A stretch of DNA of 64,000 nt from Oceanobacillus chungangensis (GCF_003369565.1 NZ_PIOD01000001.1:62001-126000); one strand, 5' to 3'; counted from the first letter of the stretch, positions 17,773-27,436 are shown. The notes: a model not told the origin generated them from the letters alone. Made by a program: numbers and translations.

Positions 17773-19077
17773 TTGAGAATGTATGACATTATCGAGAAAA
17801 AGCGTGACGGCAATGAATTAACTAATGAGGAAATTCAATTTTTCATTAATGGTTACACTGCAGAAGAAATACCAGATTATCAAGTAAGTGCATTGTTAAT
17901 GGCAATATTTTTTCAAGGAATGACTGCGAAGGAACGAGCAAATTTAACGAAAGCAATGGTAGAGTCTGGTGATCAAATCGACTTATCGGCAATTAATGGA
18001 ATAAAAGTAGATAAACATTCTACAGGAGGTGTCGGGGATACAACGACATTAGTTTTAGCACCTTTAGTTGCATCACTTGGTGTACCAGTAGCAAAGATGA
18101 GCGGTAAAGGCCTAGGCCACACAGGAGGGACAATCGATAAATTAGAATCTGTACCTGGATTCCATGTTGAAATAACAAACGATGAATTTGTTCGATTAGT
18201 AAATGAAAATAAAGTTGCCGTTATCGGACAATCAGGGAATCTGACACCGGCTGATAAGAAACTATATAGCTTACGAGATGTAACAGCGACCGTGAACTCC
18301 ATCCCACTTATTGCAAGTTCGATTATGAGTAAAAAGATTGCGGCTGGTGCTGATGCAATCGTTCTCGATGTAAAAACGGGTGAAGGCGCATTTATGAAAA
18401 AGCTTGAAGATTCCAAGGAATTGGCGAAAGCAATGGTATCTATCGGTAATCAGGTGGGACGAAATACTGTGGCAATTATTTCCGATATGAATCAACCGCT
18501 TGGATTTGCAATTGGTAATGCATTAGAAATTAAGGAAGCAATCGATACACTTCAAGGAAAAGGTCCTGAAGATTTAACGGAGATTTGTCTCACTTTAGGT
18601 AGCCAAATGGTCGTATTAGGCGGTATGGCGGCAAATGTAGACGAAGCAAGAGCAAAATTGCTTGAAAATCTTAATAATGGAAAAGCATTGGAACAATTTA
18701 AAGTATTTCTTCAAGCGCAAGGCGGGGATTCGACGGTTGTTGATGAGCCAAGTCGATTACCAGAGGCAGCTTTTAAAGTGGAATTACCAGCAAGATCCTC
18801 TGGGACTGTTGAGTCTATCATTGCTAATGAACTCGGTACAGCAGCGATGCTTTTAGGAGCTGGACGTGCAACGAAGGAATCAGAGATTGATCTTGCTGTT
18901 GGAATCGTTTTGAACAAAAAGATTGGTGACGAAGTTTCTGAAGGGGAATCACTATTGACAATCCATGCCAATAGTAAAGAACTCGATCAAATTAAGGAAA
19001 AATTATACGAAAGTATAGTTATCACAACCAAATCAGTTAAGGCACCAAACTTAATCTATGATACGATAACAGAATAA
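17773..19077 (+). CDS. pdp: Pyrimidine-nucleoside phosphorylase
   Basis: A 434-residue glycosyltransferase of the thymidine/pyrimidine phosphorylase family acting on uridine and thymidine. [15 protein letters not shown] near residue 80 binds phosphate, and [11 protein letters not shown] and [23 protein letters not shown] form the pyrimidine site. The TTG at 17773 is preferred over the GTG at 17764, because GGTGAT lies properly upstream and the N-terminus (MRMYDII) then matches the family. It is the last gene of the salvage operon and a clear terminator follows. Confidence 0.94.
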   Translation: MRMYDIIEKKRDGNELTNEEIQFFINGYTAEEIPDYQVSALLMAIFFQGMTAKERANLTKAMVESGDQIDLSAINGIKVDKHSTGGVGDTTTLVLAPLVASLGVPVAKMSGKGLGHTGGTIDKLESVPGFHVEITNDEFVRLVNENKVAVIGQSGNLTPADKKLYSLRDVTATVNSIPLIASSIMSKKIAAGADAIVLDVKTGEGAFMKKLEDSKELAKAMVSIGNQVGRNTVAIISDMNQPLGFAIGNALEIKEAIDTLQGKGPEDLTEICLTLGSQMVVLGGMAANVDEARAKLLENLNNGKALEQFKVFLQAQGGDSTVVDEPSRLPEAAFKVELPARSSGTVESIIANELGTAAMLLGAGRATKESEIDLAVGIVLNKKIGDEVSEGESLLTIHANSKELDQIKEKLYESIVITTKSVKAPNLIYDTITE

Positions 19078-19086
19078 GAACTTAAG

Positions 19087-19118
19087 AAGCACGTCCTAAT
19101 AATTAGGGCGTGCTTTAA
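19087..19118 (+). terminator. Terminator after pdp
   Basis: AAGCACGTCCTA at 19087-19098 pairs with TAGGGCGTGCTT at 19104-19115, followed by a short T/A tail. Confidence 0.7.
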
Positions 19119-19197
19119 ATTTCTTCCTCGAAAATCGAGTATAATTTACCAAACTCTTGGCAAGCCTAATGTTATATCGATTGTTGGAGGTAACCCT

Positions 19198-20385
19198 ATG
19201 AAAAAGTACATACTAATTGTTACAATGATATTTTCAATTTCCGCTATTTTTCCATCTATTTCAGTTTTGGCAGAGGAAAAGCCTGCAGACGAAACATCAG
19301 AAGGACTAAATCTCGCACCAGATTCTAAATCCGCGATTTTAATTGAAAGAGATACAGGGAAGCTTCTATTTGATAAAAATGCACATGAAAAACTTCCACC
19401 TGCAAGTATGACGAAAATAATGACATTACTTTTAATTATGGAAGCCCTTGAACAAGGAAATCTGAAACTTGAAGAAACGATTCGTGTTAGTGAACATGCA
19501 GCATCCATGGGTGGATCACAAATCTTCCTTGAAGCAGGAGAAGAAATGTCGGTAGATGATCTCTTAAAGGGGGTTGCAATTGCTTCTGGAAATGATGCGA
19601 GTGTTGCATTAGCTGAAAGAATAGCAGGCAGTGAAGAAGCATTTGTGAAAAAAATGAATGATAAAGTAAAGGAACTTAAGCTTGAAAATACGAAGTTTCA
19701 AAACACAACTGGATTACCCGCTGATGATCATTACAGCACTGCATATGATATGGCAGTCATGGCGAAAGAGTTATTAAAATATGAAACAATTACAAACTAT
19801 ACTTCTATTTATGAAGATTATTTAAGAAAAGGTAAAGAGAATGAATTTTGGTTAGTAAATACAAATAAACTAGTTCGTTTTTATCCTGGTGTGGATGGTT
19901 TAAAAACAGGATTTACTAGTGAAGCAATGTATTGTTTAACTGCGACTGCTGAAAAAGATGGAATGCGTGTGATAGCTGTAGTTATGGGGGCAAAAACACC
20001 TAAGGAACGGAATTCAACAGTATCTGCTATGCTTGATTATGCGTTTAATAGCTACGAAACGAATAAGCTGTTTGAAAAAAATGAAAAGATTATGGATTTA
20101 AAATTATTGAAAGCAGACAAAAATAATATTAAAGTTGTAACATCAGAATCGATTAGTACCTTACATACAAAAGGGGAATCGGTAGAAAATATTACATCTG
20201 AGGTTGTACTTGATAAAAATATCAGGTTACCGATCAATATTGGCGATCAAGTTGGCAAGTTAATTGTAAAAAATGGAGATAAAAAAATTCTTGAATCTCC
20301 TCTAACAGTGGATGAAAATATTGGAAAAGCATCCTACTTCACATTATTAAAAAGATCAGTACAAGCGATTGTTAAAGCTAATTAA
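19198..20385 (+). CDS. dacF: D-alanyl-D-alanine carboxypeptidase DacF
   Basis: A 395-residue low-molecular-weight penicillin-binding protein that trims the terminal D-Ala from cortex or wall peptides. The signal peptide covers residues 1-25 (cleavage after VLA). The active site has Ser70-Met-Thr-Lys73, Ser130-Gly-Asn132 and a KTG motif in DGLKTGFTS. A beta-rich PBP5-C domain and an amphipathic C-terminal anchor follow. The location immediately before spoIIAA is that of B. subtilis dacF, which the forespore uses with DacB to set cortex cross-linking. Confidence 0.92.
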   Translation: MKKYILIVTMIFSISAIFPSISVLAEEKPADETSEGLNLAPDSKSAILIERDTGKLLFDKNAHEKLPPASMTKIMTLLLIMEALEQGNLKLEETIRVSEHAASMGGSQIFLEAGEEMSVDDLLKGVAIASGNDASVALAERIAGSEEAFVKKMNDKVKELKLENTKFQNTTGLPADDHYSTAYDMAVMAKELLKYETITNYTSIYEDYLRKGKENEFWLVNTNKLVRFYPGVDGLKTGFTSEAMYCLTATAEKDGMRVIAVVMGAKTPKERNSTVSAMLDYAFNSYETNKLFEKNEKIMDLKLLKADKNNIKVVTSESISTLHTKGESVENITSEVVLDKNIRLPINIGDQVGKLIVKNGDKKILESPLTVDENIGKASYFTLLKRSVQAIVKAN

Positions 20386-20513
20386 TTCATTTGCAAACTA
20401 AGGCTTTGCCATGCCATTATGCTAAAGTCCTTGTACTTATGCCATGAGAAAGTTTTTTTACTTTCTTATTTGCCAAGAATTTCGTCGAAATGCTTCTTCT
20501 TTTGTCATAGAGC

Positions 20514-20540
20514 AGGAATCTACCCATATAATCGAGAAAT
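20514..20540 (+). promoter_or_regulatory. Possible sigma-H promoter of the spoIIA operon
   Basis: AGGAATC at 20514-20520 and GAGAAAT at 20534-20540 lie 13 bases apart and resemble the sigma-H pattern AGGAWWT...GAAT. The B. subtilis spoIIA operon is sigma-H driven; the match is imperfect. Confidence 0.4.
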
Positions 20541-20576
20541 GTAGTATATAGCGTCTAAATGCGAGGAGGAATAGTT

Positions 20577-20930
20577 ATGGGACTTCACTCAATGTTTGAT
20601 GTAAAAGAAGATGTATTAATTGTTAGGCTTGCCGGCGAGCTCGATCACCACGAAGCAGAGCACCTACGAGATAGCTGGAAGGATATGATATATTCAAATT
20701 CGATTAAACATGTTATCTTAAATCTTGAAAATGTTAGCTTTATGGATAGTTCCGGCCTAGGCGTTATATTAGGGAGATATAAAGAAGTACTGCAGCTTGG
20801 TGGAGAAATGGTTGTATGCTCTATTTCACCTTCGATCAAACGTTTGTTTGAAATGTCAGGACTCTTTAAAATTGTTCGTTTAGAGGAGAATGAAGCTTTT
20901 GCACTAGAAACACTGGGGGTGGCTTCATGA
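20577..20930 (+). CDS. spoIIAA: Anti-sigma F factor antagonist SpoIIAA
   Basis: A 117-residue STAS-domain protein. The phosphorylated serine is Ser58 in [12 protein letters not shown], the same number as in B. subtilis. Unphosphorylated SpoIIAA displaces sigma-F from SpoIIAB in the forespore. The ATG at 20577 has GAGGAGG upstream; a reading from 20559 has none. The last 4 bases overlap spoIIAB (ATGA), giving translational coupling. Confidence 0.95.
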   Translation: MGLHSMFDVKEDVLIVRLAGELDHHEAEHLRDSWKDMIYSNSIKHVILNLENVSFMDSSGLGVILGRYKEVLQLGGEMVVCSISPSIKRLFEMSGLFKIVRLEENEAFALETLGVAS

Positions 20931-21367
20931 AAAATCAAATGAAAATAGAGTTTTCTAGCATTAGTGAAAATGAAGCTTTCGCACGGGTTACAGTAGCAGC
21001 CTTTATTTCCCAGCTGGATCCAACAATGGATGAATTAACAGAAATAAAAACGGTCGTTTCTGAAGTGGTAACGAATGCTATTATTCACGGCTATAATAAT
21101 GAAGGGCACCATAAAATTTACATTTCTTGTACCATTGAAAATGGAGAAATTGAACTTAGCATCAAAGACAATGGGATAGGAATCGCTAATATAGACAGAG
21201 CAATGGAACCTTTATACACGTCAAAACCGGATTTAGAACGATCTGGTATGGGATTTACAATTATTGAAAATTTCATGGACTCGGTTGTTGTTACGTCCAC
21301 TCCTGAAAAGGGAACAACCGTAAACATGACAAAGCAACTCATTAACAGTAAAACGGTTTATAATTAG
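20927..21367 (+). CDS. spoIIAB: Anti-sigma F factor and kinase SpoIIAB
   Basis: A 146-residue GHKL-type ATPase that binds sigma-F and phosphorylates SpoIIAA. The N-box is in [12 protein letters not shown] (about residues 44-55), the G1 box in [11 protein letters not shown] (about 78-88) and the G2 region in [14 protein letters not shown]. Length matches the family. It overlaps spoIIAA by 4 bases and sigF starts 11 bases after its stop, so partner stoichiometry is set by one message. Confidence 0.95.
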   Translation: MKNQMKIEFSSISENEAFARVTVAAFISQLDPTMDELTEIKTVVSEVVTNAIIHGYNNEGHHKIYISCTIENGEIELSIKDNGIGIANIDRAMEPLYTSKPDLERSGMGFTIIENFMDSVVVTSTPEKGTTVNMTKQLINSKTVYN

Positions 21368-21378
21368 GGATATTGCCA

Positions 21379-22134
21379 ATGGATGTAAATGTAAAAAATA
21401 ATAAGCGTAAAGCAACCTTATCGGACGAACAGGTGAAGGATTATATATATAAAAGTCAGCAAGGGGACAAGTTGGCCAGAGATATATTAGTTGAAAATAA
21501 TATTCGATTGGTTTGGTCTGTTGTACAGCGTTTTATTAATCGTGGCTATGATCCGGATGATTTATTTCAGATTGGTAGTATTGGTCTGATAAAATCAATT
21601 GATAAATTCGATTTATCATATGATGTTCGTTTTTCTACGTATGCCGTGCCAATGATTATTGGTGAAATCCAACGTTTTATCAGAGATGATGGAAGTGTGA
21701 AGGTTAGCCGGTCATTGAAGGAGATTGGCAATAAAATCCGAAGAAAAAAGGATGAATTGACGAAGCAGCTAGGAAGAACGCCAACGATCAATGAGCTTGC
21801 ACAAGCCCTTGAAATACCTCCAGAGGATATCGTACTAGCGCAAGAAGCAGCTAAAACCCCGCACTCAATCCATGAGACAGTATTTGAGAATGATGGCGAT
21901 CCTATAACATTATTAGATCAAATTGCAGATCAGGACACGAAATGGTTTGATAAATTTAACTTAGAAGAAGCAATTAAAAACTTAAACGATCGTGAACGAT
22001 TGATTATCTACTTACGTTATTACAAAGACCAAACCCAAACAGAAGTAGCAGAAAGACTTGGAATCTCACAAGTACAAGTATCGCGCTTAGAGAAAAAGAT
22101 ATTACATGACATGAAAATAAATATGGATCCTTAA
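21379..22134 (+). CDS. sigF: RNA polymerase sporulation sigma factor F
   Basis: A 251-residue group 3 sigma factor that starts forespore gene expression. Region 2 includes RLVWSVVQRFINRGYDPDDLFQIG and the DVRFSTYAVPMIIGEI stretch; region 3 begins near KVSRSLKEIGNKIRR; region 4 has the helix-turn-helix TQTEVAERLGISQVQVSRLEKK. The ATG at 21379 is preferred over TTG at 21373, because AGGGA ends 8 bases before the ATG and only 2 before the TTG. A strong terminator ends the spoIIA operon. Confidence 0.96.
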   Translation: MDVNVKNNKRKATLSDEQVKDYIYKSQQGDKLARDILVENNIRLVWSVVQRFINRGYDPDDLFQIGSIGLIKSIDKFDLSYDVRFSTYAVPMIIGEIQRFIRDDGSVKVSRSLKEIGNKIRRKKDELTKQLGRTPTINELAQALEIPPEDIVLAQEAAKTPHSIHETVFENDGDPITLLDQIADQDTKWFDKFNLEEAIKNLNDRERLIIYLRYYKDQTQTEVAERLGISQVQVSRLEKKILHDMKINMDP

Positions 22135-22150
22135 ATATTTCTAGAAACTA

Positions 22151-22185
22151 AACAGATCATTACAAATTGTAATGATCTGTTTTTC
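22151..22185 (+). terminator. Terminator of the spoIIA operon
   Basis: A long perfect inverted repeat (AACAGATCATTACA, 22151-22164, and its complement ending at 22181) runs into TTTTTCT. Confidence 0.8.
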
Positions 22186-22225
22186 TATAAACTCTATTTT
22201 CCAGATGATTTATTCATGAAATGTT

Positions 22226-22665
22226 GATATAAACTGCGAACTAGTTAGGTGCTTCTAGCCAACCGCTCCGAAAATACACTTCGCTTTCCGCGGGGGGCTG
22301 GTGAGCCATCTTGTGCTAACGCACTTCGAAGTCTCACCTAAGCCCTTCCTCCCGCAGGAGTCTTCGTGTATTTTCTACGCTAGTATTGTGCAATACTACT
22401 GTCATCATTTTATTTATGATATAAGACGAGCGGATAATTCCTCTATCATGGCCGTTGATTGCAGCGGGGGACAGAAGACTCCCTGAAAAAAACGATTCTC
22501 ATCGTGTGATGTAACGATGTCGAAGCCTTCCTTGTCCCGTGGGAATAGCAACGGCTGAAGATTCATCGGAAGTGGTCTTCTTCCGAAGGAGCAGACCGGG
22601 TCACCCTCCGGATGCGTGACTGTCCGCGGCGGAAATCAACGTAGCTCATAGTTCGCAGTTTATCT
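22226..22665. repeat. Dispersed GC-rich structured repeat, copy A, with terminal inverted repeats
   Basis: A non-coding block fills the gap between sigF and spoVAA. Its ends form a perfect 15-base inverted repeat: ATAAACTGCGAACTA at 22229-22243 and its complement at 22649-22663. The inside has two self-complementary halves. The first (22270-22375) is bounded by GAAAATACAC and GTGTATTTTC and holds CCGCGGGG and CCCGCAGGAG segments. The second (about 22449-22641) is bounded by CGTTGATT and AATCAACG. The first half recurs at 38048-38113 (inverted) and 57386-57490. It looks like a non-autonomous, MITE-like or REP-like element; no transposase is present. Confidence 0.75.
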
Positions 22666-22704
22666 AAATACCGATTACTTAAATCAAGATTTCAAGATAA
22701 AGCT

Positions 22705-22734
22705 TGGATAAATAATCAATTCTCGCCAATACTA
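22705..22734 (+). promoter_or_regulatory. Candidate sigma-G promoter of the spoVA cluster
   Basis: TGGATA at 22705-22710 and AATACTA at 22728-22734 with a 17-base spacer resemble the sigma-G pattern (TGMATA, CATACTA). The B. subtilis spoVA operon is sigma-G dependent. Confidence 0.45.
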
Positions 22735-22771
22735 TAAAAGCAAAAAGTTACTAATAGAAGGTGATAGCTCA

Positions 22772-23392
22772 ATGACAACCATTGTTTATTTACGAATGAA
22801 GAAAAATATTGATTTTAGTGAAATGCAGGAAGTCCAGTTAAAGCATATTGCCTATGTTAGCTCAACAGAACCATTATTAAACAAGAAACTTGAAAATACC
22901 CCAATCTATCGTATTACGAAGAAGGATAAAAACATCGTCGTTATGGACAGTTTTTTAATTATCGATCACTTAACAAATATATTTGAAGCAATAGAAATTC
23001 AATTGATAGGTCATTCACAAACCATTATTAGAGTAGTTCCAAAAAAGAAGCCTATCAACATATTCTTTGTTTCTGTCGTCTGGATAATCTTGTTTATCGG
23101 AACAGCAATGACAATCATGAATTTCCATTATGATGTTAGTATGCAGGAAGTGCAGCAGAAGCTTCACTATTTATTAACAGGGGAGCAGAATCAATACCCA
23201 CTATGGATTCAAATTCCATATTCATTAGGATTAGGTATTGGTACTCTTTTGTTTTTTAATCATTGGTTTAATAAACGATTTAATGAAGAACCTAGTCCAC
23301 TCGAAGTAGAAATTTATAAATATCAACAAGACCTCGATAACTATTTGAATCAATATGAAAATAAATTAAATGATACAAACCCTACTAATTAA
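22772..23392 (+). CDS. spoVAA: Stage V sporulation protein AA
   Basis: A 206-residue protein with an N-terminal soluble domain (about 1-90) and two transmembrane helices near residues 95-115 and 145-165. It belongs to the SpoVAA family, whose members take part in dipicolinic acid movement and spore germination. AAGGTGATAGCTC precedes the ATG. The end overlaps spoVAB by 23 bases. The tail NQYENKLNDTNPTN is polar. Confidence 0.85.
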   Translation: MTTIVYLRMKKNIDFSEMQEVQLKHIAYVSSTEPLLNKKLENTPIYRITKKDKNIVVMDSFLIIDHLTNIFEAIEIQLIGHSQTIIRVVPKKKPINIFFVSVVWIILFIGTAMTIMNFHYDVSMQEVQQKLHYLLTGEQNQYPLWIQIPYSLGLGIGTLLFFNHWFNKRFNEEPSPLEVEIYKYQQDLDNYLNQYENKLNDTNPTN

Positions 23393-23798
23393 TTTTTTAC
23401 AAGTGCTTATTGGATTCAGTGGAGGTCTTGCAGTTGGTGGTGGGTTTGTTGCGTTTATTACCGTATTAGGGATTATTCCAAGATTAATTCAACTAACAAA
23501 AACAGAGAAATTAGTAAAAATGTACGGTGGATGTGTCATTATCGGCCTACTGATTGGGACTTATTTTTCATTCGCAGACATTATATTAAATCAATCAATT
23601 ATCATTTTAATTCTTTGGGGTTTATTTCATGGAATATTTAATGGGCTACTTGCAGCGGCGCTAACAGAAGTGTTAAATGTTTTTCCAATCATTTCGAAAC
23701 GAATTAAAATGGAAAGACATTTATTAATTTTACTAATGGCCATTGTGTTTGGAAAGATAATCGGCTCATTATTTCAATGGACAATATTCGTTAAATAG
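23370..23798 (+). CDS. spoVAB: Stage V sporulation protein AB
   Basis: A 142-residue, very hydrophobic protein with four to five predicted helices, recognised as SpoVAB by the motif GFSGGLAVGGGFVAFITVLGI near the N-terminus and its place after spoVAA. The start overlaps the spoVAA 3' end by 23 bases and has only a weak ribosome site, so translational coupling is likely. In B. subtilis spoVAC would come next; here the next gene is spoVAF, 24 bases downstream. Confidence 0.85.
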   Translation: MIQTLLINFLQVLIGFSGGLAVGGGFVAFITVLGIIPRLIQLTKTEKLVKMYGGCVIIGLLIGTYFSFADIILNQSIIILILWGLFHGIFNGLLAAALTEVLNVFPIISKRIKMERHLLILLMAIVFGKIIGSLFQWTIFVK

Positions 23799-23822
23799 GA
23801 AGAAAGAGTGGTGTAAAGCATT

Positions 23823-25304
23823 ATGGGGTTTGCAAACACAAAACATCCGGTTTCAGCTAAACTAATTGAAAATCAACAATATTTGAAAGAACACCTTGGA
23901 ATTGGTCTCTCATTCGATGTTGGATTTCGTGAAATAATTATCTTGAAAAAAAAGGTCCAGCTCTACTATGTAACTGGACTTTGTGATTCGATTGTATTTC
24001 AGGAGATTTTAAAAGTATTAATCCAGATAAATGATTTCGAGAGTAATGTTAAGAAAATTCCTGAAATTATACATAATCGATTGGTCCATCAGCAAGTAAC
24101 AGAGGTTCAATCAATGGATGAAGTAGTTGATCAGCTTCTTTCTGGCTTAATTATCGTCTTTATTGATGGAGAAAAGTATGCCTATGTTGTTGATGTACGA
24201 AGCTATCCTGGCAGGACACCACAAGAACCAGATACAGAAAAGGTAATTCGAGGTTCAAGGGATGGATACACCGAGAATATTATCCAAAACACTGCACTAA
24301 CACGGCGAAGATTACGCGATGAACGATTACGGTTAGAAATGATGAAGATTGGTGAACGATCGAAAACGGATGTCTGTATCAGTTATTTACAAGATATTGC
24401 TGATGATGGGCTAGTGGAACTTATTAAAGAAAAGCTAGGTTCAATCGAAATTGATGGAATAACGATGACGGATAAAACAATAGAAGAATATTTTATTGAG
24501 AATAAATGGAATAATTATCCTCTCGTTAGATATACCGAACGACCGGATGTTGCAGCAAGTCATTTATTAGAAGGGCATGTCATCGTTATTGTCGATACCT
24601 CACCCAGCGTCATGATTCTACCTGTAACCTTCTTTCATCATCTACAGCATGCAGAGGAATATCGTCAGGCACCGATTGTAGGAACGTTTATTCGCTTTAT
24701 CCGGTTTATGGCCGTACTTGCATCATTGTATTTAATGCCGTTTTGGTTGTTGTTAGTAATCGATCCATCGTTACTGCCAAAGCAATTATCATTTATTGGA
24801 CCTAATGAAGTTGGAAATATCCCCATCTTTGTCCAAATAATTGTCGCAGGTCTTGGAGTTGAGTTTTTACGAATGGCAGCGATTCATACACCAACACCAT
24901 TATCAACATCAATGGGTCTAATTGCAGCAGTGTTAATTGGACAAATTGCAATTGATGTAGGGTTCCTAAGCTCAGAGGTAATCCTCTATACATCTGTAAG
25001 TGCGATTGGTTCCTATGTGACACCGAGTTATGAACTTAGTATTGCGAATAAGTTAGTAAGTTTCGCATTAGTAATTGTGGTTGGCGTCTTCGGAATAACT
25101 GGGTTTATTATTGGAGTTGTCGCTCATTTATTATATCTCATTCACTTAAAATCAATAAAAGTACCTTATATGTGGCCGTTTATCCCATTCAATGGTAAAG
25201 CGATTTTACATGTTATTTTCAGAATTCCTGTTCCATATACAAATACAAGACCAAGTTTTGTGCATCCTAAAAATGTGTATCGTCAGCCGATTAAGAAGAG
25301 CTAA
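23823..25304 (+). CDS. spoVAF: Stage V sporulation protein AF (GerA family)
   Basis: A 493-residue protein of the GerA/SpoVAF family. A soluble N-terminal domain (about 1-270) includes the conserved DVRSYPGRTPQEPDTEKVIRG segment. About five transmembrane helices follow (residues 290-440), with the conserved TPTPLSTSMGLIAA motif. SpoVAF cooperates with FigP in spore ion release during germination. A hairpin terminator overlaps the stop, so this ends the spoVA cluster. The usual spoVAC, spoVAD and spoVAE genes are not upstream of it. Confidence 0.88.
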   Translation: MGFANTKHPVSAKLIENQQYLKEHLGIGLSFDVGFREIIILKKKVQLYYVTGLCDSIVFQEILKVLIQINDFESNVKKIPEIIHNRLVHQQVTEVQSMDEVVDQLLSGLIIVFIDGEKYAYVVDVRSYPGRTPQEPDTEKVIRGSRDGYTENIIQNTALTRRRLRDERLRLEMMKIGERSKTDVCISYLQDIADDGLVELIKEKLGSIEIDGITMTDKTIEEYFIENKWNNYPLVRYTERPDVAASHLLEGHVIVIVDTSPSVMILPVTFFHHLQHAEEYRQAPIVGTFIRFIRFMAVLASLYLMPFWLLLVIDPSLLPKQLSFIGPNEVGNIPIFVQIIVAGLGVEFLRMAAIHTPTPLSTSMGLIAAVLIGQIAIDVGFLSSEVILYTSVSAIGSYVTPSYELSIANKLVSFALVIVVGVFGITGFIIGVVAHLLYLIHLKSIKVPYMWPFIPFNGKAILHVIFRIPVPYTNTRPSFVHPKNVYRQPIKKS

Positions 25305-25330
25305 CATTGTGTTAGCTCTTTCGTTTTTTA
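25296..25330 (+). terminator. Terminator of the spoVA cluster
   Basis: AAGAGCTAAC at 25296-25305 pairs with GTTAGCTCTT at 25311-25320, followed by TCGTTTTTT. It overlaps the spoVAF stop codon. Confidence 0.75.
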
Positions 25331-25473
25331 CTTTCCTATGGTAAAGTAATTTCCATAGGTTTTGCGAATACAAATGCTTCATAGGCCTAACTTGTGACCA
25401 AATATGAAAGTAGCGAGGTACTTAGTTTTACGTTTTACTTTAATCAGTTTACTGTAAAGAAAAGGGGATAATT

Positions 25474-26781
25474 ATGCTAATAAACCATCATCCATTCAAA
25501 GTAAATCAACATGGACATTTAGAAATTGGTGGGATAGATACAACAATGCTTGCTGAAAAATATGGAACGCCACTATATGTATATGATGTTGCGATGATTC
25601 GAAATAATGCAAGAACCTTTGTACATACTTTTAAAGAATTAGGTGTAAAAGCAAAAGTAGCATATGCAAGTAAAGCTTTCTCCACAATCGCGATGCTTCA
25701 AGTTGCTAAACAAGAGAATCTATATTTAGACGTCGTTTCAGAAGGAGAATTATATACGGCTTTGCAGGCTGATTTCCCTACTGAAAAAATTCATTTGCAT
25801 GGAAATAATAAGAGTATTGAAGAGTTGACAATGGCGATTGAACATAACATTGGCTGTATTGTAGTCGATAATTTCCACGAAATTGACCTACTTACAAGAA
25901 TACTTCAAGAAAATAATAAAAAAATAGATGTATTAATGCGTGTTACTCCTGGGGTTGAATCACATACTCATGATTATATTATGACTGGTAATGAAGATTC
26001 TAAATTTGGATTTAATCTTCAGAATGGTCAAGCAGAATCAGCATTTAAACAACTGTATCAGCATGAATCAATCCAATTGAAAGGATTACATTGTCACATT
26101 GGATCACAAATCTTTGAGACGGAAGGTTTTATCCTCGCAACTGATATATTGTTTAATACGTTAGCAAATTGGAAAGAAAATTATGATTATATACCAAGTG
26201 TTTTGAATCTAGGTGGAGGATACGGTATCCGATACACCGCGGAAGATACACCACTGCCATACGATAAATATGTTAAGGATCTTGTAAAGGCTGTTGAGCA
26301 TCGTGTGGGTGAACTTGACATTGCGATGCCTGAAATCTGGTTAGAACCTGGTCGCTCAATAGTTGGGGAAGCAGGAATAACGTTATACACGATAGGATCG
26401 ATGAAGGAAATACCTGGTGTTCGTAATTATATTTCTATTGATGGTGGAATGGCAGATAATATTAGACCTGCACTATACCAAGCTAAATATGATGCAGTCA
26501 TCGCAAATCGAGCAAACAAACCAGCTACAAATGAAGTAACAATAGCTGGAAAAGCCTGTGAATCTGGTGACCAGCTCATTAAGGATTTACCTGTTCCGGA
26601 AGTAGAATCTGGTGATATACTCGCAGTATTCTCAACTGGAGCGTATGGTTATTCGATGGCAAGTCACTATAATCGCTTTGCGAATCCTGCAGTAGTTTTT
26701 GTTGAAAACAAAAAAGACAAGCTAGTAGTAAGAAGAGAAACATATGAAGATATTGTTCGTAATGATTTGTCCTATGAATAA
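25474..26781 (+). CDS. lysA: Diaminopimelate decarboxylase
   Basis: A 435-residue fold-III pyridoxal phosphate enzyme for the last step of lysine synthesis (meso-diaminopimelate to lysine). The cofactor lysine is in AYASKAFS near residue 67, with HCHIGSQI, NLGGGYGIRY and EPGRSIVGEAG around the phosphate site. The active-site CESGDQL near residue 345 comes from the partner subunit. Placement after spoVAF matches B. subtilis. AAAGGGGAT precedes the ATG. Confidence 0.95.
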   Translation: MLINHHPFKVNQHGHLEIGGIDTTMLAEKYGTPLYVYDVAMIRNNARTFVHTFKELGVKAKVAYASKAFSTIAMLQVAKQENLYLDVVSEGELYTALQADFPTEKIHLHGNNKSIEELTMAIEHNIGCIVVDNFHEIDLLTRILQENNKKIDVLMRVTPGVESHTHDYIMTGNEDSKFGFNLQNGQAESAFKQLYQHESIQLKGLHCHIGSQIFETEGFILATDILFNTLANWKENYDYIPSVLNLGGGYGIRYTAEDTPLPYDKYVKDLVKAVEHRVGELDIAMPEIWLEPGRSIVGEAGITLYTIGSMKEIPGVRNYISIDGGMADNIRPALYQAKYDAVIANRANKPATNEVTIAGKACESGDQLIKDLPVPEVESGDILAVFSTGAYGYSMASHYNRFANPAVVFVENKKDKLVVRRETYEDIVRNDLSYE

Positions 26782-26807
26782 ACAATCAAGGCATTTAAGT
26801 TGAATTC

Positions 26808-26836
26808 TTTCAAATAAATTTATTAAGTGGTAGAAT
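26808..26836 (+). promoter_or_regulatory. Candidate sigma-A promoter of ppiB
   Basis: TTTCAA at 26808-26813, a 17-base spacer and TAGAAT at 26831-26836 lie 42 bases before the ppiB start. Confidence 0.4.
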
Positions 26837-26877
26837 ATAAAAGGTTCAATAATATTATTTTTTGAGGAGATGTAATA

Positions 26878-27315
26878 ATGGCTAAAAAAGGATATATCAT
26901 TATGGAAAATGGCGAGAAAATCGAATTAGAATTTTTCCCAAATGAAGCTCCAAATACAGTAGCAAATTTTGAGAAATTGGCAAATAGTGGATTTTATGAT
27001 GGGGTAGTATTCCACCGTGTTATTCCTGGGTTCGTAAGTCAAGGCGGAGACCCAACTGGTACTGGTATGGGTGGCAGTGGGACAACGATTAAATGTGAAA
27101 CAGAAGGTAATCCTCACAAGCACGTAGCAGGCAGCTTATCAATGGCACATGCAGGGAAGGATACCGGTTCAAGTCAGTTCTTTATCGTTCATGAGCCACA
27201 ACCACATTTAAATGGTGTTCATACTGTTTTTGGAATTGTTACATCTGGATTAGAAACAGCTTTAGCAATGCAAAACGGAGATGTAATGAAGGAAGTTAAG
27301 GTTTTCGAAGCGTAA
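26878..27315 (+). CDS. ppiB: Peptidyl-prolyl cis-trans isomerase B (cyclophilin)
   Basis: A 145-residue cytoplasmic cyclophilin that speeds proline isomerisation during folding. The catalytic core is plain: [21 protein letters not shown] near residues 43-63 (Arg in FHRV, Phe and Gln), then [21 protein letters not shown] and HTVFGIV. There is no signal peptide. Length matches the 143-residue B. subtilis enzyme, which also follows lysA. Confidence 0.95.
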   Translation: MAKKGYIIMENGEKIELEFFPNEAPNTVANFEKLANSGFYDGVVFHRVIPGFVSQGGDPTGTGMGGSGTTIKCETEGNPHKHVAGSLSMAHAGKDTGSSQFFIVHEPQPHLNGVHTVFGIVTSGLETALAMQNGDVMKEVKVFEA

Positions 27316-27375
27316 TATACAATCCTTGTAATTTAGTAGTTAAGAGAGCAGAAAGCTTTCTTCCTAAATAAGTAT

Positions 27376-27416
27376 AACTTGGTTGTCACTGAAGACAAAA
27401 GTAACAACCAAGTTTC
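27376..27416 (+). terminator. Hairpin after ppiB
   Basis: AACTTGGTTGT at 27376-27386 pairs with ACAACCAAGTT at 27404-27414. The T run is short, so termination is likely but weak. Confidence 0.45.
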
Positions 27417-27436
27417 TAATAAATAGGGTGTTAGTA

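Larger units (their letters stand above)
22186..22771. other. Gene-free region sigF to spoVAA
   Basis: The stretch holds repeat copy A (22226-22665) and a candidate sigma-G promoter near its right end. A 61-codon ORF inside the repeat has no ribosome site and is not considered real. Confidence 0.6.

Noticed and set aside
22301-22486. A 61-codon ORF inside repeat copy A
   Set aside because: It has no ribosome site, lies across palindromic repeat sequence and has no recognisable protein character.
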